Shown: positions 10,595-21,563, numbered from the stretch's first letter. The stretch: DNA of 64,000 nt from Pachysolen tannophilus NRRL Y-2460 (GCA_001661245.1 KV454012.1:124001-188000); one strand, 5' to 3'. Notes: generated from the letters alone by a model not told the origin. A program made the numbers and translations.

Positions 10595-11465
10595 GCCATT
10601 TTTGAATTGGTTTATAGTAAAATTATGCACCGTAACCCGTGCGGCTCATGGTGTGTTTTTCGTTTTTTTTTTTCCTTTTTTTCTTTAATAAAAAGCTGTT
10701 TCTCACTTAAAAAGTGAACCGTTAACATTATATAACATTAGTAGTACTATTGCTTATATTCACATGGCAAGTGGATTCGTTCGTAGATCTGATCTGCGTA
10801 AAGTTGTAGTAGTTTTACCTTTTTATGATGAATTATGTAGCTTGCAGTATCTTCCCCCTTAGGCAAAAAGAAAGAAAACTAGATTTTTTTTTTGCTAATT
10901 TAATTTCTATTTGTTTAACGAGTTTCAAATTTAAATAAACAGCCAGGTATCTTACCAGTCACTGCTCTATCAATTGCTACTTTATATCTCTTCCTCAAGA
11001 GAACATACTTGAAACATCCTCAAAGCAATAAATCAAACTAGTTTATAGAAACATTTGTGGTCTTTAAAATTTATTTCCTTTTTTTGAAATTGTTCTATAC
11101 CATACTACCAGAACATTGTAAGCAGGAAACTGACTCTCCGGATTACTAACTTTTATCGCAGTAGCAAGAAGTAATATTTCTTATGTGCAATTCCTATGGT
11201 ATAAATTAAGTAATTGTTTATTTCCGTTAAATTTCCTTTGATGCCATTTGTAGCTGAAGCACTCGTACAAAGTGCTGGCATCTATAGTGAACGATGTATT
11301 TTTTTTGAACATATTTGACTTGATCTCTGCTTACAAATCCAGTTATGGTTCACAGCTGTATGATGTTAAATAATTCACTCAAATAATTGAACATGTATTT
11401 ATTCTCACGCTTCCTCGTCTTTTTTTTTTTTTGATATTTGATCTATTCATTGTTTTTTTGTGGAA
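10595..11465. other. Intergenic spacer between the two GRE2-like genes
   Basis: 871 bp without a supportable ORF. It serves as 3' region of copy 1 and promoter of copy 2. Short similarity to the region after copy 2 (TGCGGCTC near 10641 and 12930) may be a remnant of the duplication. Confidence 0.4.
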
Positions 11466-12530
11466 ATGTCTTTATCAAATACTGTTTTAGTTACTGGAGC
11501 TTCTGGTTTTATTGCTCTTCACGTAATTGATCTCTTATTATCTAAAAATTATCCGGTTATTGGTACTGCTAGAACTCAGGAGAAAGCTGACTTTGTTGTC
11601 AGCAGATTCAAAATTAAATATCCTAATGCAAATATTAAAGTTGTTATAGTTAAAAATATTGCAATTCCAAATGCTTTTGATAGTATTTTTAAAGAAAACA
11701 AAGATATTAAATATGTTATCCATGTTGCTAGCCCAGTCGATTTCACTCAAACAGGTGACAGTGAGGAATATTTTTTAAAACCTGCTGTTAATGGTACTTT
11801 GAATATATTAAATGGTATCAAAAATTTTGCTCCACAAGTAATTAGAGTTGTTATAACTTCTTCAATGGCAGCTGTGGCTGAACATTCCAGCTTTAGTGAT
11901 GCTTTGTTTATTTGTTCTGAGGAAATATGGAGTCCAATTACTTGGGATAAAGCTAAAGATAATAATATAACCGCTTATATGGCTTCAAAGAAATATGCCG
12001 AAAAGACTGCTTGGGATTTCCTCAAAGATGAGAACCCCAACTTCTCGTTGACAACTGTTATACCACCTTATGTTTTTGGACCTCAGGTTTTTGAAGACTC
12101 TTTATCAAAATCTTTAAACGAAACCTCAAAAATTATTCCTGAGGTACTTACAAGAGAAGATAATCAAACTGATCCTAATGCTTTTAATAATCCTTCAGCT
12201 ATATCTGCAGATGTCAGAGATATTGCATTATTGCATGTCTTGGCAATTGAAAATGATTACTCAAACAAAAGATTATTCATTGTTCAAGGTAAATTCTCAG
12301 GTCAAGAAATATTAAATATAGCTAATGAACATTTCCCAGAATTAAAGGGCAAAATTCCAAAAGGTGTTCCAAATGCTGTTGAAGATCATCATGATCACAC
12401 TTTTGGATACAATTGTGACCTGACCCTCAAACTAACTGGTATTAAACTCATTTATTTAGAAAAAACTGTTGCTGATGTCATTCAACAAATTTTAAATTAT
12501 CAGAAAAAGACAGGTAAACAAATTATTTAA
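11466..12530 (+). CDS. NADPH-dependent ketone/methylglyoxal reductase, GRE2 family (copy 2)
   Basis: 354 aa from the ATG at 11466. Same architecture as the upstream copy: TGASGFIALHV, VITSSMAA, catalytic Tyr171 and Lys175 in AYMASKKY, and DVRDIALLHV. The substrate-pocket half (residues about 135-215) differs clearly from copy 1, while the first 45 codons, a central stretch and the last 60 codons are almost identical even at silent sites. Distinct substrate preference is therefore plausible but inferred. No breaks are seen, so it looks functional. Its own upstream region lacks the 11-bp repeats found before copy 1, which suggests different regulation. Confidence 0.92.
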   Translation: MSLSNTVLVTGASGFIALHVIDLLLSKNYPVIGTARTQEKADFVVSRFKIKYPNANIKVVIVKNIAIPNAFDSIFKENKDIKYVIHVASPVDFTQTGDSEEYFLKPAVNGTLNILNGIKNFAPQVIRVVITSSMAAVAEHSSFSDALFICSEEIWSPITWDKAKDNNITAYMASKKYAEKTAWDFLKDENPNFSLTTVIPPYVFGPQVFEDSLSKSLNETSKIIPEVLTREDNQTDPNAFNNPSAISADVRDIALLHVLAIENDYSNKRLFIVQGKFSGQEILNIANEHFPELKGKIPKGVPNAVEDHHDHTFGYNCDLTLKLTGIKLIYLEKTVADVIQQILNYQKKTGKQII

Positions 12531-13372
12531 GCGAATTCGGTTGTACAATAAACAAAAATTAAGCTTTTTAAACTATAGTACGTTATTCTGATCCTACACT
12601 AAAATTGGAATTTTATAAAGTTGTTTTTTATAGTTGTTGATAATTGCTAAAAGCAGTAAGACATGTATATAGGCACTATATATATGACTGGAAAGTACCC
12701 AGATAATATGGCTGTAATAAAACTGAAATTAGCTTTCTTTGGAAACTAAGTAATATCACGCTAATGAATAAGTTAGTAACTATGTGCTTACTTGTAGCCA
12801 AAGACTTGTGATTGTAACCATGAAGAAACTAATAACGTCACAGGTAAAGGTCTAGAAAGTAATCATTTAAATATAATCTTTATGTTATATAAGCTTACGT
12901 CTCTTTTTGAATAAGAATAACCGTACAGGCTGCGGCTCGTAATTTAAGCTTTGCTTTCCTGTCTAATGATACACAAGTTTTAGTTGTTCATTCATCAATG
13001 GATTTAAACTTGTTTTATTTTAAAATTAGAAAGCAAATCTTGAATTTGCATCGAGAGCAGTGTGTATAACTATAAGTACATGAGAATCCGTAATTAAGGA
13101 ACTTATTGAGTACTACAATGTTTTTTTTTTTTTTGAATTTTTTTTACTTTTTGATCATGAATGCTCATTAACCTAAATAAATCCCAACCACCGTAAACTA
13201 AATGAAAAAAAAAAAAGAAAAAAGAAATGTAACTAAAAAAAAAATGACCGTGTCTATCTTATATCTATCTTATAAAGTAGATTAAAAAAATGGAACATAA
13301 AAAAACTCCAATATTAATAATTATTATAAAAAAAGAAAGAAGTAAATATTTTGTGTTGCTAGCTGAGACTGA
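12531..13372. other. Convergent intergenic region
   Basis: 842 bp between the 3' ends of GRE2 copy 2 and the cyclin gene. It has an unusually balanced composition for part of its length and an isolated AACGTCAC (CRE/ATF-like) at about 12834-12841. I find no ORF, RNA gene or repeat that I can support. Confidence 0.35.
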
Positions 13373-14356
13373 TTAAACTCTACCGGCATATTGTCTCATA
13401 AGATTTTCCAATTCTTGTTCCTCATGTAAGGCAGCTTTTTCAATCATTGGATCAACATATGACGAGTTTAATACACCAAACTGTCTTTCCAATGAGAGAG
13501 GACTTTCTCCATATGTTGGACACAGCACATCTACTTCAAGTGAATAATTTCCAGGAGTAGTAACCACTGAAATTACAGATGTAGAGGAAGATCTAGAAAT
13601 GCTTCGAGGTGTAGTTGATGTCAACTGCGGAATAGCTTCAATTGAATCAGCAGATGAAACTGAAGAAGCTGAAATTGGAGAAGGCAAGTGACGGGAAAAA
13701 TCTTCTTGATGACTTTGATATTGATTTTGGTATTCGTAAGGTAATTGAGTAATATTGTGTTGATTTTGATGAGAAATTGAAGAAGCTCTTTTTTTCTGTT
13801 GAATAGTTTGACGAAGTTTTATGGCTTTTTTCAAGTCCAGCTTGATTGGATCCAAAAATCTTTTTAAATAATGACAAAGTTCTTTTTGCTCAATTCTCAA
13901 ATCCCAATTCATCAAATATAATAATTGTTTTTCCATTAAATTAATATCAGCTTCACTGAAAATTCCATCAGTATATTTTGCCCAATGTTTATTCTTTGGT
14001 GAAGAATCATTATGATATTTAGCAGATAAAATTAAACATGCCAAAAATATTCTATGTCTTGTACAAGGTAAACCTTGAGCATCTTTTGGTAATTTTGATC
14101 TCAATCTAGCAAGATAAACCAGCGTAGACATTAAAGTTCCAGTATAAACATTTGTATATCTAACCAATTTTGTAATAAATGTCATTAATGACGGAAGAGT
14201 TTTCTCTCTTTGTGGAGAATTTGGTGGTGAAGGATAAGCTTGATTCTTATCACTCTGACATGGTAACACATGAAGCGTCGATACAACCAAATGATGTAAC
14301 ATCTCTTGAGAAACCGGCGATTTCAAAAAAATTGATAAAGCTTGTGAATCAGACAT
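13373..14356 (-). CDS. PHO85 cyclin (Pcl1/Pcl2/Pcl9 type)
   Basis: 327 aa from the ATG at 14356. The cyclin box lies at about residues 50-175. SLMTFITKLVRYTNVYTGTL begins it, CTRHRIFLACLILSAKYHND is helix 3, and NKHWAKYTDGIFSEADINLM with EKQLLYLMNWDLRI is the segment shared by G1 Pho85 cyclins of the Pcl1/2/9 group. The C-terminal half is Ser-rich and probably disordered, a likely site of phosphorylation and turnover. The product should direct the Pho85 kinase to morphogenesis and cell-cycle targets. The upstream region has MCB (14789-14794) and SCB (14889-14895) boxes, fitting SBF/MBF control at G1/S as known for PCL1 and PCL2. Confidence 0.85.
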   Translation of the reverse strand: MSDSQALSIFLKSPVSQEMLHHLVVSTLHVLPCQSDKNQAYPSPPNSPQREKTLPSLMTFITKLVRYTNVYTGTLMSTLVYLARLRSKLPKDAQGLPCTRHRIFLACLILSAKYHNDSSPKNKHWAKYTDGIFSEADINLMEKQLLYLMNWDLRIEQKELCHYLKRFLDPIKLDLKKAIKLRQTIQQKKRASSISHQNQHNITQLPYEYQNQYQSHQEDFSRHLPSPISASSVSSADSIEAIPQLTSTTPRSISRSSSTSVISVVTTPGNYSLEVDVLCPTYGESPLSLERQFGVLNSSYVDPMIEKAALHEEQELENLMRQYAGRV

Positions 14357-15112
14357 CTTGAAGTACTATTAAGAAATTGAACTACTAGTTATTTTTCAAA
14401 TTAAAAGAACATAAAGAACTAACTTGAAAAGTTTCAATAACTTGGGAAAGAAGATCTTATATATATATATATTTGAATATATATATATATATATATACAT
14501 ACATAAATACCTACATACATCTATTTATCTACAAAGACATCTCTAAATGCATTTCAAAATTTTTTTATAGTAGTATTAAACCCCTTAAACTGTGTTTTCA
14601 GTGAAAAATTCAAGGCACGCAAAAAGGTGTACAGCATAAATTATGTACTTAATACTTAAACGCGATACTAATAAAGGAGTTAAGGCGCGTCATATGTATA
14701 GAAGAAGTAATGAAAAATTAGACAATCTAGTGATAATGATCAACGTCTAATAAGATTCACATTAATACCGTTCCAAATAAGGCTAATTACGCGTTTAATT
14801 ATATATTTAATTATATATTAATTGATTCAAAAAAAAAAAATCGACGCGAGTAAGAAATAATAGGTACGGTATTAAAGAAATATGTATGCACGAAATATAT
14901 AAAATGAAAAATTAAGTAACCAAATACAGTAAATGAATTGGTATTATTTAATTTACACTTAATTAATCAAATATATTAAGAGAATCTTTATTTTTTTTTT
15001 TTTGCAAGGGGTATGAATCATCTTTTGAGTTTGAGGTTTATTCTAATAATCAATTAATGGTTAAGAAAGTGATTGATTAGAATTGGAATTGGAATTGGAA
15101 TTGGGTGGTGTC
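14357..15112. promoter_or_regulatory. Divergent promoter, PHO85 cyclin and HAD phosphatase, with MCB/SCB boxes
   Basis: 756 bp. It contains ACGCGT (MCB) at 14789-14794, CACGAAA (SCB) at 14889-14895, further ACGCG/GACGCG cores near 14660, 14683 and 14842, and a (TA)n tract near 14460-14497. The boxes fit G1/S-regulated expression of the cyclin. Confidence 0.6.
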
Positions 15113-15970
15113 ATGAGTTTATCATCAGCTAGAAATGTATTGAAACCAGAAACCATTTTGAAAAATCTGAAGATTTTAGTTTCAGATTTTGATGAGACTA
15201 TTACTAATAAAGACACGATCTCTTTAGTTTTCCAAGCTGCTTATGATTATAAGCCAGATTTTCCAAAGTCGCAACAATATTTTGTAGACGTGTATATGAA
15301 AAATTATAACCAATTTATCAATTCAAATAAGATTAAGAGAGATTCTATTGAAAATGAAATTTTTTTCCAGAAACAATTGAAAAAAATTGAATTGAGTAGT
15401 ATTAAAGAATATGAACGCTTAGAATTATTTAAAGATGTTCCCAAAAAAAATTTTTCACAAAAGGCCTCTCTAGTTGAATCAAAGAAAGGATTCATTGATT
15501 TCATAAATTTAGAATCAAGTAATAAAAAATTTATAATTCTTAGTGTTAATTGGACAAGAATAATAATTGAACAATTTTTACAAAAATTATTTTTAAATCC
15601 AAACGATTTTATTATCATTGCAAATGAATTTGAATTTGATAATGAAATTTGTTTGGGATCTTCCTCTTTATCTCTTTGCAATGACGATTCATTTTTCAAT
15701 CCAGAAAATTTCTCTCTTAAAGATGGTATAAGAACCGGTTATGATAAATTATTGATAATTCAAAAAATTATCAACTATTACCAATTAAATGTAAATAATG
15801 GAGAAATTGTATACATTGGAGATAGTTCAACAGATGTTTTACCCATGATTGAATGCCAAAGAGGTATTATTATGAAAGGAGGTAGCGCATCCAAATTGCT
15901 TAATGATTTGGGTTTCAGCGATAATAATAATTTCCTCGAAGTAAAAGACTGGACTGATTTAATAAAATAA
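15113..15970 (+). CDS. HAD-superfamily phosphatase-like protein (Cto1/YCR015C-like)
   Basis: 285 aa from the ATG at 15113; an in-frame TTG 30 bases upstream was not used. HAD motif I is DFDETIT (about residues 25-31), with Asp nucleophile and Asp+2. Motif II is SVNWTR, and motif IV is YIGDSSTDVLPM near residue 240. This is the signature set of the small HAD phosphatases related to S. cerevisiae YCR015C (CTO1). Substrate is unknown. The N-terminus (MSLSSARNVLK) is not a clear targeting signal. The gene is intact and divergent from the cyclin. Confidence 0.75.
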   Translation: MSLSSARNVLKPETILKNLKILVSDFDETITNKDTISLVFQAAYDYKPDFPKSQQYFVDVYMKNYNQFINSNKIKRDSIENEIFFQKQLKKIELSSIKEYERLELFKDVPKKNFSQKASLVESKKGFIDFINLESSNKKFIILSVNWTRIIIEQFLQKLFLNPNDFIIIANEFEFDNEICLGSSSLSLCNDDSFFNPENFSLKDGIRTGYDKLLIIQKIINYYQLNVNNGEIVYIGDSSTDVLPMIECQRGIIMKGGSASKLLNDLGFSDNNNFLEVKDWTDLIK

Positions 15971-16202
15971 CTTTATACGATTTTTTCTTCTTTTTTTTTT
16001 TGACTCTAAAGTATTTTAACATTAATTAAAAAAGAACATGGGAAAAAAAATAGAACGAAAAAAAAAAAAAACAAAAATAAAATAAAATAAAATGGCTATG
16101 ATAATAAAAAAGTCAATACACACCCTGAAATTCAAAAAGTTAAACAGAAAAGAAAAAAAAAAAAAAAAAAACTAATAAGTATATATTTTTTTTTCAACCA
16201 CT

Positions 16203-17702
16203 TTAATCTTTAGACTTCTTCTTCTTTTTCTTTGGTGATTCCTCTTCTTCGTCTTTAGCTTTACGTTTTTTTTCCTTTTTCTCTTTTTTCTCCTTTTTTT
16301 CTTTCTTTTCTTTCTTTTCCTTCTTTTCCTTTTTGATTTTTTTCTCTTTTTTTTCAATACTTATTTCGTCATCAGCAGTCAAATCTGAAGTTGGAATACC
16401 TCCTAATGCCAATGCTTCTTTAATAGCATCTGAATTTTTCATTGGTGAAGCACCAGTATCATAGAAATTCAATCTTTCTTCAACTTGTTTTTTCAAGACA
16501 GTTCCAAATATATTATTTGGTTCATCAGAATAATTATCAATTCTTGAAGCAATAGAACATTTATTAGCCAAATATCTTGAAATTCTACCTTTATTTTTAG
16601 CACTAGCTCTTCCAATAAAAGAAGAATGATAGATTAACCCATATTTTGGAGTATTTCCTTTAGTCTTTAAAGCTCTAAATAATGCCTTTTCAGCACCCAA
16701 TATTTGAACAGTTGAAGCAGCTTGTTTTGACAAATTGGTTAATGAACCTGCATGAGAAATTAATCTTGCTCCAACAACTTCACCAATTAATTCCGATAAA
16801 TTTGGTGCTACAGTGTGCATTTTATCAGTAAGATATTTAAACAAATTTTTCCTATAATCAGAAATTGAAACAACTCTTTGAGCAAATGTTGAAACATTTT
16901 CCATATCTTGAGGAGAAATATCTTGACCCATTGATATTCTTGCAGCATCAATAATTTTTTGAGCAATTCCAGAATCATCATTAACTAATTCAGCCAAGCC
17001 ATGTAAAGATTCATCATTTAATGAAGCTTTATCACCAATAAATAAAGTTAATTTGGCAAAAGTATAATTATCAGGAACAATTTTGGCCAATTCTGGGAAA
17101 TGCCAACCGTACCATTCTTTAACTCTCATAGCAAAAGTGTTAATATCTTTATCTAATTGGTCCAATAATGCAATTGCTTGAATAATATGATTATCATTTT
17201 TTTGAACTGAAAACTTAACTTTTGCTCTAGAATAAGCATGTCCAAGACCTAACTGAGCTTTTTCAATATCTCCACTTTGTAATTGTTTTAAAATTTTAAA
17301 ACCATGTGTTCTAATTCCACGCAATAAATCTTGAACAACTTCATTAGAAATACAATCAATGTATGGGAAACTTTCTTTAATAGAAGGACCTAAATTTTTA
17401 TCAGAAATACCTAATGTTACTTGATTTTTCTTTGATGCTCTAGGTATATTCAAATCCAATACAGATTTTAAATAATCAGAAACCAAACCTTCAGAAATCT
17501 CATTCGCATTTTCCAAAGCCTGTGCTGCACCTTTAAAAGGTGCAAACGAAACAAGATCAACCAATTTACTAAATTTACCAAGATCTTTTGCTGCTTCTTG
17601 AACTTCTTTCAATCTAGAACCAATATCATCCTGTTGTAACTTAACTTTGAAGATGGCATAACCCGTCGCTTCCTCAAAAAGCAAATAATCAATACCAGCC
17701 AT
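16203..17702 (-). CDS. NOP58: NOP58, box C/D snoRNP core protein
   Basis: 499 aa from the ATG at 17702 ([18 protein letters not shown]). The N-terminal NOP5 domain is followed by a coiled coil and the Nop domain around residues 170-405. Motifs include [13 protein letters not shown] and GVVGARLI-like [20 protein letters not shown] with [10 protein letters not shown], which bind the k-turn and fibrillarin module. The tail is a long run of KKEKKE-type repeats ending KKKKKKSKD, typical of Nop58. It scaffolds 2'-O-methylation of rRNA and 18S processing in the nucleolus. Length matches the S. cerevisiae protein (about 511 aa). The gene is devoid of CTG codons as far as I read. A CACTACC heptamer lies about 220 bp upstream of the start. 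Confidence 0.97.
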   Translation of the reverse strand: MAGIDYLLFEEATGYAIFKVKLQQDDIGSRLKEVQEAAKDLGKFSKLVDLVSFAPFKGAAQALENANEISEGLVSDYLKSVLDLNIPRASKKNQVTLGISDKNLGPSIKESFPYIDCISNEVVQDLLRGIRTHGFKILKQLQSGDIEKAQLGLGHAYSRAKVKFSVQKNDNHIIQAIALLDQLDKDINTFAMRVKEWYGWHFPELAKIVPDNYTFAKLTLFIGDKASLNDESLHGLAELVNDDSGIAQKIIDAARISMGQDISPQDMENVSTFAQRVVSISDYRKNLFKYLTDKMHTVAPNLSELIGEVVGARLISHAGSLTNLSKQAASTVQILGAEKALFRALKTKGNTPKYGLIYHSSFIGRASAKNKGRISRYLANKCSIASRIDNYSDEPNNIFGTVLKKQVEERLNFYDTGASPMKNSDAIKEALALGGIPTSDLTADDEISIEKKEKKIKKEKKEKKEKKEKKEKKEKKEKKRKAKDEEEESPKKKKKKSKD

Positions 17703-17982
17703 CACGTTCTTATATTCCTACAGAAAATTCAAAATATCCTTTTCCTTACCTAGATAGCTAATATAACCTATACCTATATAATTAGTAGTTACCTGAAATA
17801 TTTGTTCGTCTTCTTCTCAGTAAATACTTCAAAAAGATAGAAAAAAAAAAAAATAAAAAAAAAAATTTTTTTTTGTGTGAAAAATTTTTTCTTAGTAAAA
17901 TACTTTGGTAACAACATACACTACCCAATATTACCCATATACGATATATGGATGGGATCCTAAGATGGATATGGATTGAGTT

Positions 17983-18991
17983 TTATATATACAAGCTATT
18001 GGAAATGTGAGTACAATTCTTGTAGCATCTTGCCATGTATGCCTTGTGATCTTTTATTAAAATTGTTTTGGAGAGAATTGAACAAAGTTCAAGCACGCTT
18101 TCGTCAGTGTCATTAACAATAAAATTAATGTTTTGTCTATGTATTGAACATAAATTTGATGAAATAAAGCTTGATATACCACTTGAAGCGAAAAAGGGAG
18201 GTTCTAGTAAAGTTAATGATGAATTTTGTCTTTTATTTAAAAGGGAATTTTCTCCATTTAAAGTTGGGCTAAAGTTTGCTGATAATAATAATTTTACCGA
18301 CTCAACGTTATTATTTATACTTATTGTAATTAATTTTTTAAATGATGATGCTATTTTCGTTAAAACCAGTTTAGCTAATAAGTTATAAGTAATCAATTCT
18401 TTGAAAACTGGTAAAATGATATAGTTGAGATAAGTTTTTTCATTAATCTTAACTTTATTAATGATAATTTCAACTGGTTTTAAATCCAATTGTTTAGCAG
18501 TACCAACAAGGTATAATTGTTCATCTTCATTATACTCTTCTTCTTCTTCTTCTTTTTCTTCTTCTGTAACCTTTATACTACTTGGTTTACTTAAAACATA
18601 TTCTATTTTGATTTTGCCTATTTTTTCAATTTTATCATTCAGAGATAATCCAAGAACAATTCTATCTAAGCGCTGTGGTAAAACTAACAAATAATCAACC
18701 AGTTGTAATTCATTATTTAACAATAATTCAACATCAATTTTTGGGATAACTATATCTCTTGCTGGCACTGAAGGGTCCTCTTCTTCTAATTGTTCGTTCA
18801 ATGTATGACGAGGTGGCGGTAAATCGGTCCATGGTTTGATCTATAAACAAATTATAGTAAAAACAAAAACAAAAAAAAACAACTTAGTTAGTAAAATACA
18901 TTCTTTAATTTTTAATTTCTAATTGCAAATATCAAGATTCGGAATTGCAAAGACACAAAATCTTGGCAAATCAAATAGAACTTACAATCAT
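17983..18991 (-). CDS. PBA1: Proteasome assembly chaperone Pba1 (two exons)
   Basis: Exon 1 is 18986-18991 (ATG ATT only) and exon 2 is 17983-18840, giving 287 aa. Splicing yields MIIKPWTDLPPPRHTL, matching the Pba1 N-terminus (LFKQWNDLPEPKH in S. cerevisiae). The C-terminus SNSLYI fits the HbYX rule (Leu-Tyr-Ile) by which Pba1-Pba2 docks onto the alpha-ring of the 20S core. The intron 18841-18985 has GTAAG at the 5' end, TACTAAC (rc of 18887-18893) and TAG at the 3' end. The middle contains an acidic EEEKEEEEEE insert. Function: chaperoning proteasome alpha-ring assembly, with Pba2. The gene is divergent from YKE2, another assembly chaperone subunit. Confidence 0.82.
18841..18985 (-). other. 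Intron of PBA1
   Basis: 145-nt intron after only two codons. 5' splice site GTAAG, branch point TACTAAC on the minus strand at 18887-18893, 3' splice site TTTATAG. Supported by restoration of the conserved N-terminus. Confidence 0.85.
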
Positions 18992-19183
18992 TGTTTTAAC
19001 TTTTTGTAATGAAAAAAAAAAAAAATTGATATAATTGATGTATTTATGTTAGGGTTTATTTTTTACTTTTTAAAATTTTCTTTCAACTACTTTAATATAT
19101 AAATATATATAAATATATATTATATATCAAATATAAGAAATTTTTATTAATTTTATATAAATTAATTCATCGAAGCAGTTATA

Positions 19184-19600
19184 ATGTCTGGAAAGAAAGA
19201 GCTTAGTTTAGAGTTGGAAAAATTATCCAAGAAATATACAGAGTTACAAACAAATATTAATGAAATATATATTGCTAGACAAAAATTAGAAACGCAATAT
19301 CAAGAAAATAAAATTGTTAAAGAAGAATTGGATCTGATTAAGTCTAAAAAGGATTCTGAAGAGGAAAAAATTTTTAAATTGGTTGGACCAGTGTTGTTAC
19401 CACAAGATTTAACAGAATCATGTTTAAATGTTGATAAAAGAATTGAATTTATCTTAAAAGAAATTGAAAAAGCTGAAAAAAATTTGGTTAATACGGAGAA
19501 ATCTATAGAAAGTACTAGAGATGAGTTGATTGGAGTAAGAACCAAATTACAAGGTCTTGCAGGATCTAACTCTGGAGTACCTGCAGTGCCAGCATCTTAG
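19184..19600 (+). CDS. YKE2: Prefoldin subunit 6 (Yke2/Gim1)
   Basis: 138 aa from the ATG at 19184. It is a beta-type prefoldin: an N-terminal coiled-coil helix (LSLELEKLSKKYTELQ, RQKLETQYQENKIVKEEL), a beta-hairpin centre with FKLVGPVLLPQDL, and a second helix (KRIEFILKEIEKAEKNL). This matches S. cerevisiae Yke2. The protein forms part of the hexameric prefoldin that hands actin and tubulin to the CCT chaperonin. A short Gly/Ser/Pro/Ala tail follows. A CTG codon at about residue 50 sits where homologues have polar residues. Confidence 0.93.
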   Translation: MSGKKELSLELEKLSKKYTELQTNINEIYIARQKLETQYQENKIVKEELDLIKSKKDSEEEKIFKLVGPVLLPQDLTESCLNVDKRIEFILKEIEKAEKNLVNTEKSIESTRDELIGVRTKLQGLAGSNSGVPAVPAS

Positions 19601-19640
19601 TTATATATATATATATATTAAAAAATAATAAATTAATGGT

Positions 19641-20486
19641 TCAACCTTTTACAGATTGAGATTTTATTAAATTAATTAAACTTATAAGATTAAACAATGT
19701 CCATTCTTCAACGTTATTATAAGCTTCCCCTAATTTATCTATTTCATCGATTTTATAATTCATAAAAGACATTGTATCTTCAAAATCTTGACTTTTATCT
19801 TTCAACATATATAATTCACTTTGAATATAAATACTTGCAATTGAGAAACGTTTAGTATACCATTTAAAATCATTTGAGTTATCACCAGCTAAATAACAAA
19901 TTTCATCTGTTAAATTTTGTAATTCATCTATTGAATGATTTAAATTTGAAGGTAAAATCATTAATGCTAATGCTTCATGATAATGTGATAAAATTGGTTT
20001 ATTCATTTCTAATCTTTTTTGTAATAATTTTTTCAAATTTAAAGTTTCATTTTTAAAATTTAAATCAATTAATTGATCTTTATCTAAAGATAATAAATTT
20101 CTCTTTTCACAAAGGTTAAAATAAATTAATGAATTTATAGGAGAACCATATTTAGAAAAATTGAAAAGTGTAGATATATTATCTGTATCATAATTAAGAC
20201 TACGCAATGATTCTGTAATTGATTTTTCAGTAAATCCATAAATTGGTACATAATTCTTTATTGCTTTTTCTAAAATTTTAAATTGAATTGATTCTTTATT
20301 AAAATATTCTTCATTTGGGTGTTGTAATGAAAAATAACCGCGCTTAGTCTGAACCAATTTATTTTTAGATAAAACACAAGATACTGGACGTAGAGCCATA
20401 CCGCTGAAACCTGGTAACAGCAGCACCAGCAGCACCAGCAGCAATTGTTGTTGCTTCTGCAAAAACAGGGGAAATTTTAAACCCAT
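19641..20486 (-). CDS. COQ9: Ubiquinone biosynthesis protein Coq9
   Basis: 281 aa from the ATG at 20486. The mature part matches S. cerevisiae Coq9: KAIKNYVPIYGFTEKSITESL near residue 80, LLQKRLEMNKPI, and the C-terminal half with WYTKRFSIASIYIQSELYM and INLIKSQSVKG. Coq9 binds isoprenoid lipids and presents coenzyme Q intermediates to Coq7 and Coq6 on the matrix face of the inner membrane. The presequence has a CTG-rich run (about residues 15-25). Read as Leu it looks like a membrane anchor; read as Ser it gives a Ser/Val stretch more typical of a mitochondrial presequence. Convergent with YKE2. Confidence 0.93.
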   Translation of the reverse strand: MGLKFPLFLQKQQQLLLVLLVLLLPGFSGMALRPVSCVLSKNKLVQTKRGYFSLQHPNEEYFNKESIQFKILEKAIKNYVPIYGFTEKSITESLRSLNYDTDNISTLFNFSKYGSPINSLIYFNLCEKRNLLSLDKDQLIDLNFKNETLNLKKLLQKRLEMNKPILSHYHEALALMILPSNLNHSIDELQNLTDEICYLAGDNSNDFKWYTKRFSIASIYIQSELYMLKDKSQDFEDTMSFMNYKIDEIDKLGEAYNNVEEWTLFNLISLINLIKSQSVKG

Positions 20487-21563
20487 TTTAAAATTAAATA
20501 TTTTATTCCAAAGACAAATAAACTTATTTTTGAAAATAACATTATATTTTTTTTATACATGTTTTATGTGTGTATAATAGGTTTTTACTAAACACTTTCA
20601 TTAAATTCTCTTTTTTTTTTTGTTTTTTTTTTTGTTGTCCGCATACACGACTTAGCATATCAATATAAATGTGACACAGGAAACTGTGACACAAGGACCT
20701 ACGGTGATATTCCGAGGGCTTTTTTTTTTAATTTATTTTTCTCTTTTTTTTTTCGCACGACTATTGAGAATAAACTATTTAAAACTAAATCTAGCCAATT
20801 CCATTTTACCCCCACTATTGCTAATATACAAAACAAAAAAAAAAAAAAAAAAAAAAAATTTAAACTTAAAAATTAAACTCAGTTTTTTTTTCATACTTAG
20901 TACGCGACCAAAACGTCACTTTTAACGCGTTCTCATCTAATAACTGCGCCAAGTATTTTAAATTTTTTTTATTATGTTGCAACATTTTTTGAACAGTTTC
21001 TGTCATTTACATTGTTATTGTCATTGATTTTTCAACCGCCTGAGATTTCATGTAGAAATTCTAAAAAAAATAAAAAATAAAAAATAAATAAAAAAAAAAT
21101 TTTTTTTTTTTTTCTCCCCTCTTCTTCCGCTTTCTTTTCCGCTTTCACCTCGGCTTTTCCCTTCGCCTTCCCTTCTCTTCCCGCAAAATTTAAATCAAAA
21201 TCAAAATCAAAATCAAAACGTTGAAAAAAACTAAAACTAAAAAAAAAAAAAAAAACGCCCAAATCTCTTTGATGTCCAAATCGGGTAAATTAATTTTTTA
21301 CTCTTCTTTACTTATTAAAATAAAGTAAAATGTAAAAAGGATAAAAAAAATAAGAAAATTTACAATTTTATATTAATTCTATTATTAATTCTATTTATAT
21401 CTTTAATTCTAATATTATTTTATTAAACAAAAGTATCCTTTTTTTTTATTATTTTTTTTTTTTTTCTTCTAATTCTTATTTCTTTCTTTTTTGCTTTTTT
21501 AATCAATCATTCAAGATATCCCATATCCTATATCCCATAATACATCCCTTTAACTAATACTAA

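Noticed and set aside
16172-16357. Lys/Arg-rich ORF on the minus strand
   Set aside because: It is the shifted frame of the NOP58 KKE tail.
18068-18694. Plus-strand ORFs opposite PBA1
   Set aside because: Antisense shadows; PBA1 is supported by its N-terminus, intron and HbYX end.
20671-21262. Short ORFs between COQ9 and RGA
   Set aside because: Composed of Phe/Lys/Asn runs from homopolymers; not coding.
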